Origin: Tribonema minus
Lineage: Eukaryota > Sar > Xanthophyceae > Tribonematales > Tribonemataceae
Assembly (NCBI GenBank): GCA_017506865.1
Contig: JAFCMP010000510.1
Span: 310,001 to 374,000 of the forward strand
Direction of reading: 5' to 3'
Length of the DNA: 64,000 bases
The notes under the pieces were generated by a model, which did not search any database, had not been told where the DNA came from, and worked only from the letters and a program-made list of their open reading frames with translations. Positions 20,501 through 29,755 of this stretch are shown here, in pieces. Both the position numbers and the translations under genes were made by a program. Numbering within the stretch: position 1 is the stretch's first letter; each line of letters opens with the position of its first letter.

Positions 20501-23500
20501 AAGCCACCACTCCCCAGCCGCAGATGCACGCGTACCTGCTGATGTACTGGTAGCGTCACTGGGGCCTCGCCACCCCAGTCGGCGCCGCGTACCCATGCCA
20601 CTGCCACCGCACACAGAGAGGGCGGCGCCGCCGCCGCCGAAACCGCCGGCGGGCCGCGGCAATCGTCACCCGCCGCCGGCGCGCCCTGGTGGGCCGGCGG
20701 CGTAAGACCCGCCGATGGCTCCTGCGCCAGCGCGGCCACGGCCGCTAGCGTGATGGCGTCGAAGCGCCGTAGCTCCTCGTGCGTGAGGGATGGCGCTGTA
20801 TTGCGCGAGACATGCCCTGCGCGGGCGGGGACGGCAAGACGCAGAATGGAGAAGGCAGCCTGCACATCCTCCATTTGCACAAGCTCCGCAACCAGGCGGT
20901 CGGTGCCGGGGGCACGAAGGGTCGCCGCCACTTGCGCGCGCACGAAGCCCTCGGTGCCGACCGGCACCCCCATCAGCGTGATGCCGTCGTCACATACTGG
21001 TACGGGGACATTGGCGGCGGCAAAGACGGCGGCGGCGCGCTCGCGGGCGCCGCCTGAGGCCGGCACCAGCGCCGCGCATTTCGTGACGTTGACCTGAATG
21101 TTGAGCTCGCTCAGCGCCTGTTGTATGAAGCAGAACGCGCAGCCAACGTGGCCGAGCACCGGCGCGTCACAGCTGGGCGTCATGATGGTGAGGTCATCGA
21201 GGTAGCCCGGAAGCGCCAGTTGCGGGAACTTGGCGCGGGCAGCCACCATGGTGCCGCGCAGTGCCAGCGCGAACAGCAGCGGCCCCAATGGGTCGCCCTG
21301 CTGCACGCCCTGTTGGGAGAGGATGATGGCGGCGTCGGCGTGCCCATCTAGGCCAAATTGTAGCCAAGGGGCCCGGCCAGGGCCGTAGATGTGCTCGACG
21401 TAGCCGTACAGGCCAGGCAGATGCTCGGCCACCGCGGTGAGGACTGCCGAGCGCGACAGCGCGTTGAAGGCGTTGCTGCCGTCAATGGCAAGGAGCACGC
21501 CGCCGCACTCATGCGTGAGCTGCGCCATGAGCGCCACTCTCTCTGCGCCCCCCCGCGCGCCGACCCCAAACTGGCCAATTGGTTCCAGCAGCGCGGAGAC
21601 GCGGTCCCGGGTGTCCGTGCAGAAGGTGCGGGCGAACAGGCGGCGGATGGTGTCGCCGCACGCGATGGGGCGCGCCTTCTCGCCCACAGCGCTGAGGCGC
21701 GCGGCCGCGTGAAGGCGCCAAAAGGGGGCGGGCAGCGCGGCGCGGGTGGAGTACACCGCGGTACCCAGCCACGCCAGCAGCTCAAGGAGCCAGTCAACCG
21801 TGCGCCCCGACGTGTGCGCCGTGTGCCGGACGCACTGCTGGAGGTGGGAGTTGCGCAGCCCAGAGGGACCGGCGGCCGAGCCAGGGTTGGCAGCGAGGAT
21901 GGCCTTGCGTAGCCCGTCCGCCGTGAATGAAGCGCAGTTGAGTGGTGCCGGCGCCGCCAGCGCCGCCGCCGCCACCAAGCTGCGCGCCCGCGATGCCGCG
22001 GCATCCAGCTTCGCAGACGCATCGCCAGCTGGGTGTTTAGCCTGCAGTTTATGCAAGGTAGCGGAGTCGCGGGGGGCAGATGTGTCAGCACCCTCCGCCA
22101 GCAGCCGCGCGGCGCGCCCGACGCCGCCCGGCTGCCGCGCCGTCGCCGCCGCGCGCTCCCGCACTGCCGCCGCCGCCTCCGTCATAGACCTAGCGCGGCG
22201 CGTGCACGCACGGGCGGCGCCGCGGCGGCAGAAGGCCAGCGCTGTGCGCGTGAGCAGGTCCAGGTCGCCTGCCACGAAGGCCGCAAAACGGTGCGCCCGC
22301 GGCAGGGAGCCGTCGGGTACAAGCAGCAGGCACGGCAGCAGATGCAGCAGCTTGCACCATGCACCGGCTGTGGCGGACGCCTGTGCCGCTGCCTCAACCC
22401 CGTGTGCCTGCGCTACCGCCGTCTGCGCTTCCCGGAGGCCCGCCAGCGTGGCCGTCAAGGCGGCTGTGAAGTCCGAGCGGTGCTCCAGGCGAATGCAGCG
22501 GCCGACCACCAGTTGCTGCTGCAGAACATAGTCAAAGGAGAGGTCGTCAAGCGCTGCGCGCGCGGGCGAGAGCGGCGCCAGCGTCCAGAGCGGAAGCGTG
22601 CTGCGCCATGTTGGCCCTGCCGCAGCCACAGCGGCAGCTGCGCGGGCGCCGGGGCCGCGCGCGCCGCCGCTGGCTGTAGAGAGGGGGAGGATGGGGGGCA
22701 GAGGCGCGACGCGGGGCCCGTGTGGCCGCTGCGTTGCGGCCGCCCCCCGGGACTTGTACAGGTGGTCGCGCTGGTGCAATTTCGTGCGCACGCACCCTGG
22801 CTCGCCGCACGAGGCGCATGCGCAGAGTAGCAGCTCGGGTTCCACGGCGTAGTAGGTGCCCGCGCCGGCTCGGTGGAGAGTCAAACACTCATCGTCGACC
22901 GCCTGCATACGCGCGAGAAAGTCGGCAGGCACATTCGGATGCTCGCGGCGCTGGTGATCCGCCAGCGTCGTGGCGATGCGGCGCGCCAGCGCCAGCGACG
23001 CCGACGTCTGCGCCGTGAGCGTGTGCGCCTCCCCGTTCCGGCGGAGGCGCGGTTTGGGCACTGGCACCCGAAAGAGGCAGCCAGTGTCATATAAAGGGCA
23101 GCGCGGATAGATGGCAGCCGTTGCAGGCTGAGCGGGCGCCGGCACTGCCTCAGGCTGCGCAGGGTCTATGCCCGCCGCGGCAGCCGCTGCTGCAGCAGCA
23201 GCTGCCGCAATGGCCGCCGGTGCGGCTCCCCCTGAAGTAGAGTCAGACATCATTATGGTGGATGAGGGGAGCGCCGCACCGGCGGCTTACAGGCCCGAGG
23301 CGCCGCCGCCTCCCTCCGGTGCCGGCGGCTGGGCCGTCGAGGTGGAGAGGAAGCGGTCGGCGGCGGACTGACCTTGGGGCAGCCCGCGCGCGGGGCGTGC
23401 AGCGGGGGGTTCCGCCGCCGAGCCCGGCGTGCGCTCAGCAGCCGTGCGCTTGCGGCTGGCGCGGGGTGTGCCACTGTCGGACATAAGCGCGCTGCTGTCA

Positions 23501-26500
23501 CTGGCAGGCATGGGGGGCTGCCTACTGCGCGAGGGGGAGGCGCTGCAGTCGCTGCCGTGCCGAGCCGCTGGCGACGATGCGCGCCGACACCGCGAGCGCC
23601 CGCGTGAGCAAGAGCGCGGCGGCTGCCGCGGCGCCGCCGCTGCCTCCAGTGCCACCGCGGGGTCCGCTGCCGCGCTTGCGACCGCTGCCGCTGCTGCGCT
23701 GGCAGCACCTACAGCAGGCGGCGGCGCGCCCGCCGCCGCCGCGCCTGCCGCCGCCGCGCCCGCCGCCGTTGCCCCGTCCGCCGCCACCGCCGCCGCAGCG
23801 CCAGCCGCTGCAGAGCTAGCCTCAAGGTCTCCCGCCACGGGCGTGGTGGCCACCGCGCCGGCGGCGTCCGCCGCCGGCACCGCCACGCTCGCAGCGCGCG
23901 CCGCTTCCGCTGTCAGCTGCGCCTCGAGTCGAGCGGTCGCCGCAGCGTTGCGCACCTGCTCTCCTTCGCGCAGGCTCCGTTGCTGCGCCGCCAGCCGCTC
24001 CGCACGAACTTGCTCTGCCAGAGACCGGTCGCGATCGGCCTCAGCAGCCCGCTTTCCCGCCTCGGAGGCTGCCAGCAGCTTTGTCAGTGCCTTGACCTGC
24101 TGCTGCAGCCCCTTCCGCGCGGTCCTCCCCTCCAGGATGGCCCCCTGCAGCTGCTGAATGCGCTGCTCCTGGCCCAGCTGCGCAGGGTCCGCGTCGGCCG
24201 CCGGCGGCGGCGGCGAGGCGCCCGGCGACGCGCTCGCCAGCGCGGGCGTCGAGGCGGCGGCAGCGTCCGTCGCGGCGGCGCCGGTCACCGCCGGCGCTGG
24301 GGGGTGCGAGGCGGCGGCGCCGGTGGGCGCATGCTGCGTCGCGGCGGCTGCCGCCGCGGCGGCTGCAGCCGTGGCTACCGCAGGGGCACCGGCGGCTGCG
24401 CCAGTGGCGGCGGCTGGCGTGGTGCAGGCCGCGGGGAGCGTGGTGTGCGCGCAGTGCGTTGCCCGGCACTGCTGACCCGGGCGCGTGAAGTGCCGTCGCA
24501 GGCAGGACGGGCACGCTGTCAGATTGTCAGGGCCCAGCAGCCGCAGCGCTACTTCCGTGCCGTCCACCGCGCATAGGACCGAGTGCGCGAGTCACCGCGC
24601 AACGCCGCGGACCACTGTTAGCTCCCAAACACCCGCGGCGCCTGGCGATGCCGCCGACGCCGGCGCCGCGGATGAGGCCGCACCGTTAATGCCTACTAGT
24701 AGCACGCCGCAGGTCTTCAGAGCGCTGGCCAGCAGCAGAAAGGCGGCGGAAGTGCCGCCGCCGCCCGCCCGCAAGCGCACCGGCGCGATGGGCATGCCAG
24801 GAGCTGCGAGTGCGGGCGCAAGCAGCATTGCAAGCTGCGCTGCAGACCACGCCGCCGGCGCGCCGCGCACGGTGACCGTGACCGGGGCGCTCATGTCACC
24901 AGCGCGGGTGATGCGCAGGCGGAAGCCGCTGAAGCTGAAGTCAGCGGAGTCGCCGACCGTTCCGAGCGCCGCGTCAACGAGCGCGGCCGGCGCCCGCAAG
25001 CATAGCGTGCGGAAGTCATCACGAGGCGACAGAGGCCCCAGCGTCTCTGCCCCCTTGAATAGGGACGCAAGTGAGGCAGCGTCTCCAGCGCCGGCCCTCG
25101 CCGCGTCGTGCATGTGCGTGAGCGCCGCCGCTAGCAGCTGCTGGCGCCCCCGCGTGAGTCGGGCGCGGCGCTGTGCAGCTGCCGCAGGGGTGCTGCGCTC
25201 GCGCTCGTGAGGCTGACGGGCCGGCGCGAGCTCTGCTAACAGTGCGCGGACGCTGGCCGGCAAGGCAGCCAAGTGCTCCTGGGTGTAGCAGGTGACTGGA
25301 TCCACCGTAAACGAGACTAGGTCTGTGCCGGCTGCCGCCGCCGGCGGCACAAATGGCTGTCCCTCCGCTGTCGGACGGCCCTGCACGCGCGCCGCCATCG
25401 CCATGAGGCGGCCCGCAGCGGCTCCACCCTGGCGCCCCACCGCCGCGACAGCGGGGGGCACGAAGAAGTACTGCTCCTGTTCCGCGGCGTGGAACATCTC
25501 GCTCGCCTGTTGGTCTAGCTGCCCTGGAGTGAGGGCGGAGGGGGCTGGGGTTGGCGTGTAGCTGCCTCGGGGAGTGAAGTAGGCTCCATCGTGGCCGTGC
25601 AGCAGCCGTGCCTCCTCCCGAAGCAGGTTGCTCTTCGCTGTAAGCGACGGGGGTGTTGTCGCAGTTTTGGCGGCTTTGGCCGCCCACGAGGCAGCAGCAG
25701 CAGGAGGGGTGGCCGTGCGACCATTTGGGCCAGCTGGCGTGTCGCCAGTCGCCGCTGGCAGCACCACCTCCATCGCTTCGGATGGCATGAAACGACTTGA
25801 AGTTGAAATGGGGCGGGCCCTGCCCCGCCCCTGGGACACGGTGGCGGCTGCCCCTCGTGGAGGGTGCCGAGCGTTGGCTGAACAGCAGGCACACAGGGCG
25901 GGAGTCACCAACGTGGCGCCAGCAAAATCCACCCCTGCACCACGGTTTTTTTAAGTTGCACTCATGAAGTAGCTGTAGACCATGTGTCAGTGCCCTTGCC
26001 CAGCCTGAGGAGTTCAGTTATGGTATCGTACTTGTACCAGGATGAATCAGATACCAATACTGTGTTTCAACAACAACTACTGTGGCGCAGGTACCGAGGA
26101 GCGGTGCATGGAGAGCACTTGAGTGCACAACAAGTCTGAACCCAGAAAAAAAAAACTTTCTCATGGCATACTACTAGATCTTCAAACTAGCTTACAGGCA
26201 CTGGGAAATGACATCTGCAGGCACAGCCGAGCAACAGCCTGAGTCTGTCAGCTCAGGCTGCTGTAACCAAGCAGATTCTCAAGCCAGTACTGCTGCTCAC
26301 CTTGCTTGTTGGCGAAGCTGATGATATCGCAAAAGTCGCCTGTGTGCGTTCGCAGGCGCTCCACGACGGGCTGCTCTGTGCAACTGATACGATGGCGCTC
26401 GGTCCCGTCTTTTGAGACGTCGCCTGTGGCATCGCGATATTCCGTCATGAGGCAGTCCACACTTATGTTGTATGGTGAGCCGTGCCAGTCGCCTCCAAAA

Positions 26501-27307
26501 GTGCTGTCATCATTTGCTGCCGTGAGGAGGGGGCGGCACACGGTGAAGAAGTGCATGTACACACCGGTGGTGGACGGGTCCCTGCTGTAGCTGACGGCGG
26601 GGGACCGACGCGCTAGCACGGTCTTTATGATGTCGAACGCGCAGACACCAATGCAGGCCAGTATCAGGGCCAGGAATGTGATGTTGGCGCATCTGGACCT
26701 GGTCCGCTCCGCCCATCCGCGACCCTGAAACCCAAAAAGCAACCGAGCACTTATGCTATAGTGAGGTCAGTCAAGACCCTCAAACTGTTGAAGTTAGATG
26801 ATAGTTGGTTGTTGGCCTCACTCAGACGCACCAGAAGAGCTCTTGGTTGTTGAAGTTGAGATGGGTGGAGCCGTGCTATTGCACGTTGAGCAGTGATATG
26901 ACAGTTGAAGTTGGCATGAAGTTGAAGTTTGAATATCACCGTTGAAGTTCAATATCACATCAGGATCAACATCAACTTCAACAAGTGGGTAGTCAGCAGA
27001 TGCCCCTGACATAGGGCTACAGCATGCCATAACCCAACTTCAATACCAGTTCTGCCCTGGAGACTTTACTACTGGACAAGGGCCTCGGTTGCTTCTTGGC
27101 TTTCAGGGTCGCGGATGAGCGGAGCGGATCCTATTAATATGGTCCACTTGCGCGACAGTCCCGCGGGCGGCCAGTCGACTGTCAGGCCATCTGCCAACCC
27201 ATCGCCGTAGCCTGCGCTGTCGTCTGTCGATTTGTTGCCCCGTTGAAACACCTCCGAGTCCTTGCGCATGGGATAGCCAAACCAGCTGCTGCACTTCATG
27301 TTGATGT
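17210..27307 (-). CDS. Two-TM membrane protein with a large ectodomain; intron invaded by a retroelement
   Basis: Exons read right to left: 27307-27252, 26724-26301, 18927-18890, 18813-18611 and about 17565-17210. The first three junctions agree in phase (0, then 1). Exon 2 starts with a basic patch (GRGWAERTRSRC), then a TM helix NITFLALILACIGVCAF, then an ectodomain with Cys (CRPLL, VDCLMTEY, ISCTEQP, FCDIIS) and an N-glycosylation site in SPYNISVD. Exon 4 holds GHGLRFNITVKPL and NWLTFYVTEKAPKKF. The last exon has a second TM (AYSFFGYALAAFGLLFRSV) and a basic tail to a stop at 17213. Membrane function is unknown. The junction between exons 3 and 4 does not close by my reading. The intron from 26301 to 18927 contains element 2 in the same orientation. 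Confidence 0.6.
18611..18813 (-). CDS. Membrane protein ectodomain exon
   Basis: From acceptor GTTGCAG to donor CAG/GTAAAG. Encodes IDEGHGLRFNITVKPLSG and then DQEYDFGSVKLGNQYSVQ, a beta-rich, soluble-looking segment. Upstream, 18927-18890 begins DINVDHTTFFRAN after GCAG and matches exon 2 in phase. Confidence 0.65.
19082..20185 (-). CDS. Element 2 C-terminal region, zinc-binding and nuclease-like
   Basis: Frame-shifted relative to the RT and overlapping its end. It contains RQAALSRVLDAALAATQL, then a CCHC-type cluster CPKCHRPVDSGAHLRRC, then a segment ending FEVACCIDVTIRDSSCP. The last resembles the PD-(D/E)XK-like endonuclease that follows RT in some non-LTR elements. Expression would need a frameshift near 20100-20185 or the copy is damaged there. 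Confidence 0.65.
   Translation of the reverse strand: MRTRAGARRAAAPAVAREPGSAQGPPVAVLPRRQAALSRVLDAALAATQLRRLEAANALEAVAAWRSGASKGAMGFLAQLPSTDPAETMSPPEFRETLRRHLGVERPAPAAARCPKCHRPVDSGAHLRRCTQGLNVTRHNLLADALFQLLKQVAHLRGLDRDTLAPFRRYAARHGFNKFMDIVFGSNQVCLSVPKVQPSADAVAAGRCTKLRGGFEVACCIDVTIRDSSCPSRLRQAQGGARVVQRVLESASQEKIDTYAVSGALDPTTHTLFSAAFDHFGAMSRDTQALLHALAEQSSQGSYNLAQRVAFWRRRTSLALQRALTRVVIDNWNAVIAPDGDVSAYRRIALLQVPRPSPASAEPPAPP
20062..23253 (-). CDS. Reverse transcriptase of element 2
   Basis: 1063 residues from a real ATG (MMSDSTSGG). The N-terminal part has two Cys/His patches (CPLYDTGC with later H, and CACASCGEPGC with HQRDH). The RT core shows GSAAGPSGLRNSHLQQ, VGEKARPIACGDTIRRLF, motif A LLAIDGSNAFN (Asp591), motif B QQGDPLGPLLF (652-657), motif C GYLDDLTIM (Asp686, Asp687) and motif D with NVTKCAALVP. 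All three catalytic Asp are present, so the enzyme may be active. It copies element RNA during retrotransposition (family knowledge). Confidence 0.9.
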   Translation of the reverse strand: MMSDSTSGGAAPAAIAAAAAAAAAAAAGIDPAQPEAVPAPAQPATAAIYPRCPLYDTGCLFRVPVPKPRLRRNGEAHTLTAQTSASLALARRIATTLADHQRREHPNVPADFLARMQAVDDECLTLHRAGAGTYYAVEPELLLCACASCGEPGCVRTKLHQRDHLYKSRGAAATQRPHGPRVAPLPPILPLSTASGGARGPGARAAAAVAAAGPTWRSTLPLWTLAPLSPARAALDDLSFDYVLQQQLVVGRCIRLEHRSDFTAALTATLAGLREAQTAVAQAHGVEAAAQASATAGAWCKLLHLLPCLLLVPDGSLPRAHRFAAFVAGDLDLLTRTALAFCRRGAARACTRRARSMTEAAAAVRERAAATARQPGGVGRAARLLAEGADTSAPRDSATLHKLQAKHPAGDASAKLDAAASRARSLVAAAALAAPAPLNCASFTADGLRKAILAANPGSAAGPSGLRNSHLQQCVRHTAHTSGRTVDWLLELLAWLGTAVYSTRAALPAPFWRLHAAARLSAVGEKARPIACGDTIRRLFARTFCTDTRDRVSALLEPIGQFGVGARGGAERVALMAQLTHECGGVLLAIDGSNAFNALSRSAVLTAVAEHLPGLYGYVEHIYGPGRAPWLQFGLDGHADAAIILSQQGVQQGDPLGPLLFALALRGTMVAARAKFPQLALPGYLDDLTIMTPSCDAPVLGHVGCAFCFIQQALSELNIQVNVTKCAALVPASGGARERAAAVFAAANVPVPVCDDGITLMGVPVGTEGFVRAQVAATLRAPGTDRLVAELVQMEDVQAAFSILRLAVPARAGHVSRNTAPSLTHEELRRFDAITLAAVAALAQEPSAGLTPPAHQGAPAAGDDCRGPPAVSAAAAPPSLCAVAVAWVRGADWGGEAPVTLPVHQQVRVHLRLGSGGFGVLGAAPRACAAFAARSLECMGPALAAFPVAARSRVLEHARNGFTFTQIATCLQQLRSGSDEAAAARPSHCSCPRSGTRTGARTTAHGGRCAICCNGQAELRGRACGLAPARAALLRQRWRASQALPRARRSPCCRGVKRRYHGC
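23287..24567 (-). CDS. Element 2 ORF2, zinc and coiled-coil region
   Basis: In frame with ORF1 and with the RT. The N-terminus has CPSCLRRHFTRPGQQC followed by H and C, a likely zinc knuckle. A Gln/Arg/Glu-rich helical region follows (EQRIQQLQGAILEGRTARKG, LAEQVRAERLAAQQRSLREG), predicted to be coiled coil, then a very long Ala-rich tract. It ends in TAA 11 codons before the RT ATG. Confidence 0.6.
   Translation of the reverse strand: MDGTEVALRLLGPDNLTACPSCLRRHFTRPGQQCRATHCAHTTLPAACTTPAAATGAAAGAPAVATAAAAAAAAAATQHAPTGAAASHPPAPAVTGAAATDAAAASTPALASASPGASPPPPAADADPAQLGQEQRIQQLQGAILEGRTARKGLQQQVKALTKLLAASEAGKRAAEADRDRSLAEQVRAERLAAQQRSLREGEQVRNAAATARLEAQLTAEAARAASVAVPAADAAGAVATTPVAGDLEASSAAAGAAAAVAADGATAAGAAAAGAAAAGAPPPAVGAASAAAAAVASAAADPAVALEAAAAPRQPPRSCSRGRSRCRRASSPAARHGSDCSASPSRSRQPPMPASDSSALMSDSGTPRASRKRTAAERTPGSAAEPPAARPARGLPQGQSAADRFLSTSTAQPPAPEGGGGASGL
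24592..25932 (-). CDS. Element 2 ORF1, gag-like protein
   Basis: The frame is open from a GTG at 25932; the first ATG is near 25789 (MPSEAMEVVLPAATGD). It is Ala/Pro-rich, with a helical segment of YTQEHLAALPASVRALLAEL type and a C-terminal part (VTVTVRGAPAAWSAAQLAML) that could be an RNA-binding fold. It ends at a TGA, after which the same frame continues into ORF2. The gag-like assignment rests on position and composition only. Confidence 0.6.
   Translation of the reverse strand: MDFAGATLVTPALCACCSANARHPPRGAAATVSQGRGRARPISTSSRFMPSEAMEVVLPAATGDTPAGPNGRTATPPAAAASWAAKAAKTATTPPSLTAKSNLLREEARLLHGHDGAYFTPRGSYTPTPAPSALTPGQLDQQASEMFHAAEQEQYFFVPPAVAAVGRQGGAAAGRLMAMAARVQGRPTAEGQPFVPPAAAAGTDLVSFTVDPVTCYTQEHLAALPASVRALLAELAPARQPHERERSTPAAAAQRRARLTRGRQQLLAAALTHMHDAARAGAGDAASLASLFKGAETLGPLSPRDDFRTLCLRAPAALVDAALGTVGDSADFSFSGFRLRITRAGDMSAPVTVTVRGAPAAWSAAQLAMLLAPALAAPGMPIAPVRLRAGGGGTSAAFLLLASALKTCGVLLVGINGAASSAAPASAASPGAAGVWELTVVRGVAR
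26301..26724 (-). CDS. Membrane protein exon 2 (first TM and Cys-containing ectodomain)
   Basis: 424 nt from acceptor TTGGGTTTCAG to donor CAAG/GTGAGC; phase 0 in and phase 1 out. It is the longest continuous host exon in this gene and reads as clean protein throughout. Confidence 0.75.
26775..27050. repeat. Dense cluster of TTGAAGTT / AACTTCAA
   Basis: At least eight copies of TTGAAGT or its complement lie within about 270 bp of an intron of the membrane protein gene (26787, 26845, 26903, 26920, 26942, 26970, 27035 and neighbours). Spacing is irregular. Confidence 0.8.
27080..27130 (+). repeat. Inverted partial copy of membrane-protein exon 2 acceptor
   Basis: The plus strand here reads as a polypyrimidine-like lead, TTTCAG and GGTCGCGGATGAGCGGAGCG. 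This matches the minus-strand acceptor and exon start at 26724 with few changes, so it is an inverted copy about 400 bp upstream of the exon. Confidence 0.7.
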
Positions 27308-27339
27308 CTGCGTTGCCAAAGCGCATGCGCATGCGAGAA

Positions 27340-28130
27340 TCAATAAGCTAGAAGATTTTAAAACCTTTAAAGGCACGTGCAGGACAAGCGTACATTCACT
27401 ATTTAGACCGTGACACGACAGTACATTGCGCTCCCATCGACAGGTGCTCTGTAAGACGGCAACTAGAAGCTACATATGAGTCACCTCAAAGCACCGCATT
27501 TGAAACACAATAACAAGCTCTGATATTATTTGTGCCACAGTAATACTGTGCTTTGGCAGTAACTTAAGGTTGAAGTCACAGGCTTGCTTGAGTTTCAACG
27601 AAAAAAGTTTGAAGTATTTGTATCCTTTTTACAAATTACATCAGCTTCAGCTGGTTGCATCTCATGCCATGGGCCGGCGGCCGTAAAGGCCTGCGATCGC
27701 TTTTGAGCATGTGGCTCGCAGGCCCTGTCGCACGCCTACTTGGACACAAGCCCATTTGTGTGTGGAAGCACTTGCTGCTGGCTGCAGCAGATATATGCTG
27801 GGGCTGTGCCTGAGCATGCGGACAAATTCGCGAAATCTTTGAAGCATAGCATGCACATGGACACGAGAGGGAGAGTTTTGATACTTTGCTTACAAGACCG
27901 GACAAAGATACTTTGCATCTTCGACCAAGTTGAACGTCGAACTTCACTAACCTGAACTTAAGCTCCGTTCCGCTTCTTGACGAGCTGTGGCTGCAGACCC
28001 AGATGGCGAGCTTCTATTGTGTACGTGACGTGTCTAGGTGTGGCATGTCTGGAAAGCGAAACAACGAATGCATCTCATTTGCATTCAATGCGAATATTCT
28101 CAGCATTTTCCTTTAGCAAGTAGCAATTTC
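27340..28130. other. No gene confidently seen
   Basis: AT-richer stretch. On the minus strand a GT donor-like site (TTCAG/GTTAGTG) at about 27950 could end a short exon of the membrane protein gene, but its phase does not match the next exon. Otherwise nothing is recognised. Confidence 0.35.
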
Positions 28131-28139
28131 GTTCATTCA

Positions 28140-28620
28140 TTACTAGTACATTACTAGTACATTAGTCAGTGCCCGGAGGAGCACGCCCTAAAGCTCTTAA
28201 GGGCATCGCCCTGGCGCGCTTACGCTCGGCTCTGTCGGCAGCGCCCCACATGGCGTACTCTGGCCGTGTCATGACTCACATGGCAGAATCCAGGGGGGCC
28301 CGGGGGGGCACATGGAGGAGGACGTAGGATGCCATTTGGCGCCGTTTGAGTGGTTGTCGTTACGACACTTTCAGACTCATACGACATGTAGATTCCGTAC
28401 AGCTAGATGCCAACCATCTGGGCTTTTTCGCACCCTGAGCGAGAATTAATAAAAAGTACATTAGCGAGAACTAATAAAAAATACATTAGTGGTTGTCGTT
28501 GAGACGCTTTCAGACTGTCACACGACATGTAGATTTCGTACAGCAAGCTTCAAGTTAGATGCCATTCATCTGGGCTTTTTCGCGCCCTGAGCAAGAATTA
28601 ATAAACAGTACATCCGAGTC
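28140..28620. repeat. Tandem duplication carrying a dispersed repeat end
   Basis: Two units of about 120-140 bp (28350-28470 and 28495-28610) share GACATGTAGATT, CATCTGGGCTTTTTCGC and AGAATTAATAAA. The piece CTGGGCTTTTTCGCGCCCTG recurs near 48585, 58220 and 60245, and in reverse near 31075, so it is a dispersed element end. TACTAGTACAT is repeated at 28140-28163. Confidence 0.7.
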
Positions 28621-28629
28621 GGTTATGGT

Positions 28630-29755
28630 ACATTTAACAGGGAGACATTAGTGTCACTTGCATGGCAAATGTGTCGACAACACGTGGACGCAAATGTTCA
28701 TCGATACATCGTACAGGTACCAAGACATGGCATGGCACATGCGACAACACCTGGACGCACATTAAAGTTGGCGGCCCGTTCTCGCGGTGCGTCAAGTTGC
28801 CAGTGTGCCACGGTACCGCCAGTGATGCAAGCCTTGCCGCACGACCCCATTTGGCGCGCACCATGCAAGCTGTTGATTGAGGTATACACAATGCCCCCGG
28901 GCCATCTTGGCTCGTTTTCCGTACGCGGTCGTTGTTGTCGCTGCGGTCATGATGTGCTACGCGGAGTCCGCACCTACATGACACTGGCATCAGCATAATT
29001 ACAGCATAATTTTGCACGCGGCGCACAAAGAGTTGTGCGATTGCATTCGATTTGATGCCGCCTTGTACTAGTATCAGCACCAGGCCTTTTGCCTCCACAT
29101 CAATCAATGGCCCAGAGCCTGTACTACGGCATGTGTGTGACGACGCCAATGGAGGCGCTGTCTGCGCTTGCAGGCACACCAGGCGCTTGTTGTGCGTGTT
29201 TCACCCTGCCCGCACAGCGAGTGTGGCAATACGGCACCACGAAACATTGCAGCAGCGTCGAGCACGCGGCTGCGTCAAGGTGATTAAATCTCATTTCGTG
29301 GTGAAATGGAGTTCTCTTCAATGGACTGAATGCGGACCTGGAGGTGCTGTGCACATGGATGCAACGCTGCGTTACGCATCTAGTTGCCTGCGGTCGATGC
29401 ATGCGACGCATCCTGGTACCTGTACGACACGGTCTCTCGGTTTCAGCATGAACAGTGTCTGCACAATACAAAACAGAGAAGTGAATGCTGGGCTGCGCTG
29501 CAGCACCAGCATCAAGCTCCTATAGTATGCAGGGCGCAGGGCGCTCTAGGTTGCTGCATAGGACGAAAATTCAACCATACAAACACACGGGACAGTCGGC
29601 GTCCGTTGGAACCTTCATCGACACCAGTCCACAAGACTTAGTACAGATACCGGAACGCGCTGCTCAGCGACACCTGGGCGCACACTAGCCACACGGCCGG
29701 GCCGAAGCTTTCTTGTCCACCAAGCGGAGATCCGCATTTACTGACTTGCCACATG
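28630..29755. other. No gene recognised
   Basis: Long frames exist on both strands (for example 29179-28634 minus), but none shows a family motif. Short repeats of CGACAACACxTGGACGCA occur at 28673 and 28741. Confidence 0.35.

Larger units (their letters stand above)
19010..25960 (-). mobile_element. Large non-LTR-type retroelement with intact RT (element 2)
   Basis: Four coding blocks on the minus strand: gag-like (25932-24592), coiled-coil/zinc (24567-23287), RT (23253-20062) and C-terminal nuclease-like (20185-19082). The first three are in one frame across 5.87 kb, broken only by one TGA (about 24594-24592) and one TAA (about 23289-23287). The fourth is frame-shifted and overlaps the RT end by about 120 nt. 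GC and Ala content are far above the flanking introns. No LTRs are seen. A CAACTT flanks each end loosely and could be a target duplication, but this is weak. Confidence 0.85.

Noticed and set aside
22033-22830. Plus-strand frames of 240-265 residues inside element 2
   Set aside because: Antisense shadows of the GC-rich RT gene.
19010-25960. LTR retrotransposon or endogenous retrovirus
   Set aside because: No long terminal repeats, protease, RNase H or integrase motifs were seen; the RT with a C-terminal zinc/nuclease region fits a non-LTR type.
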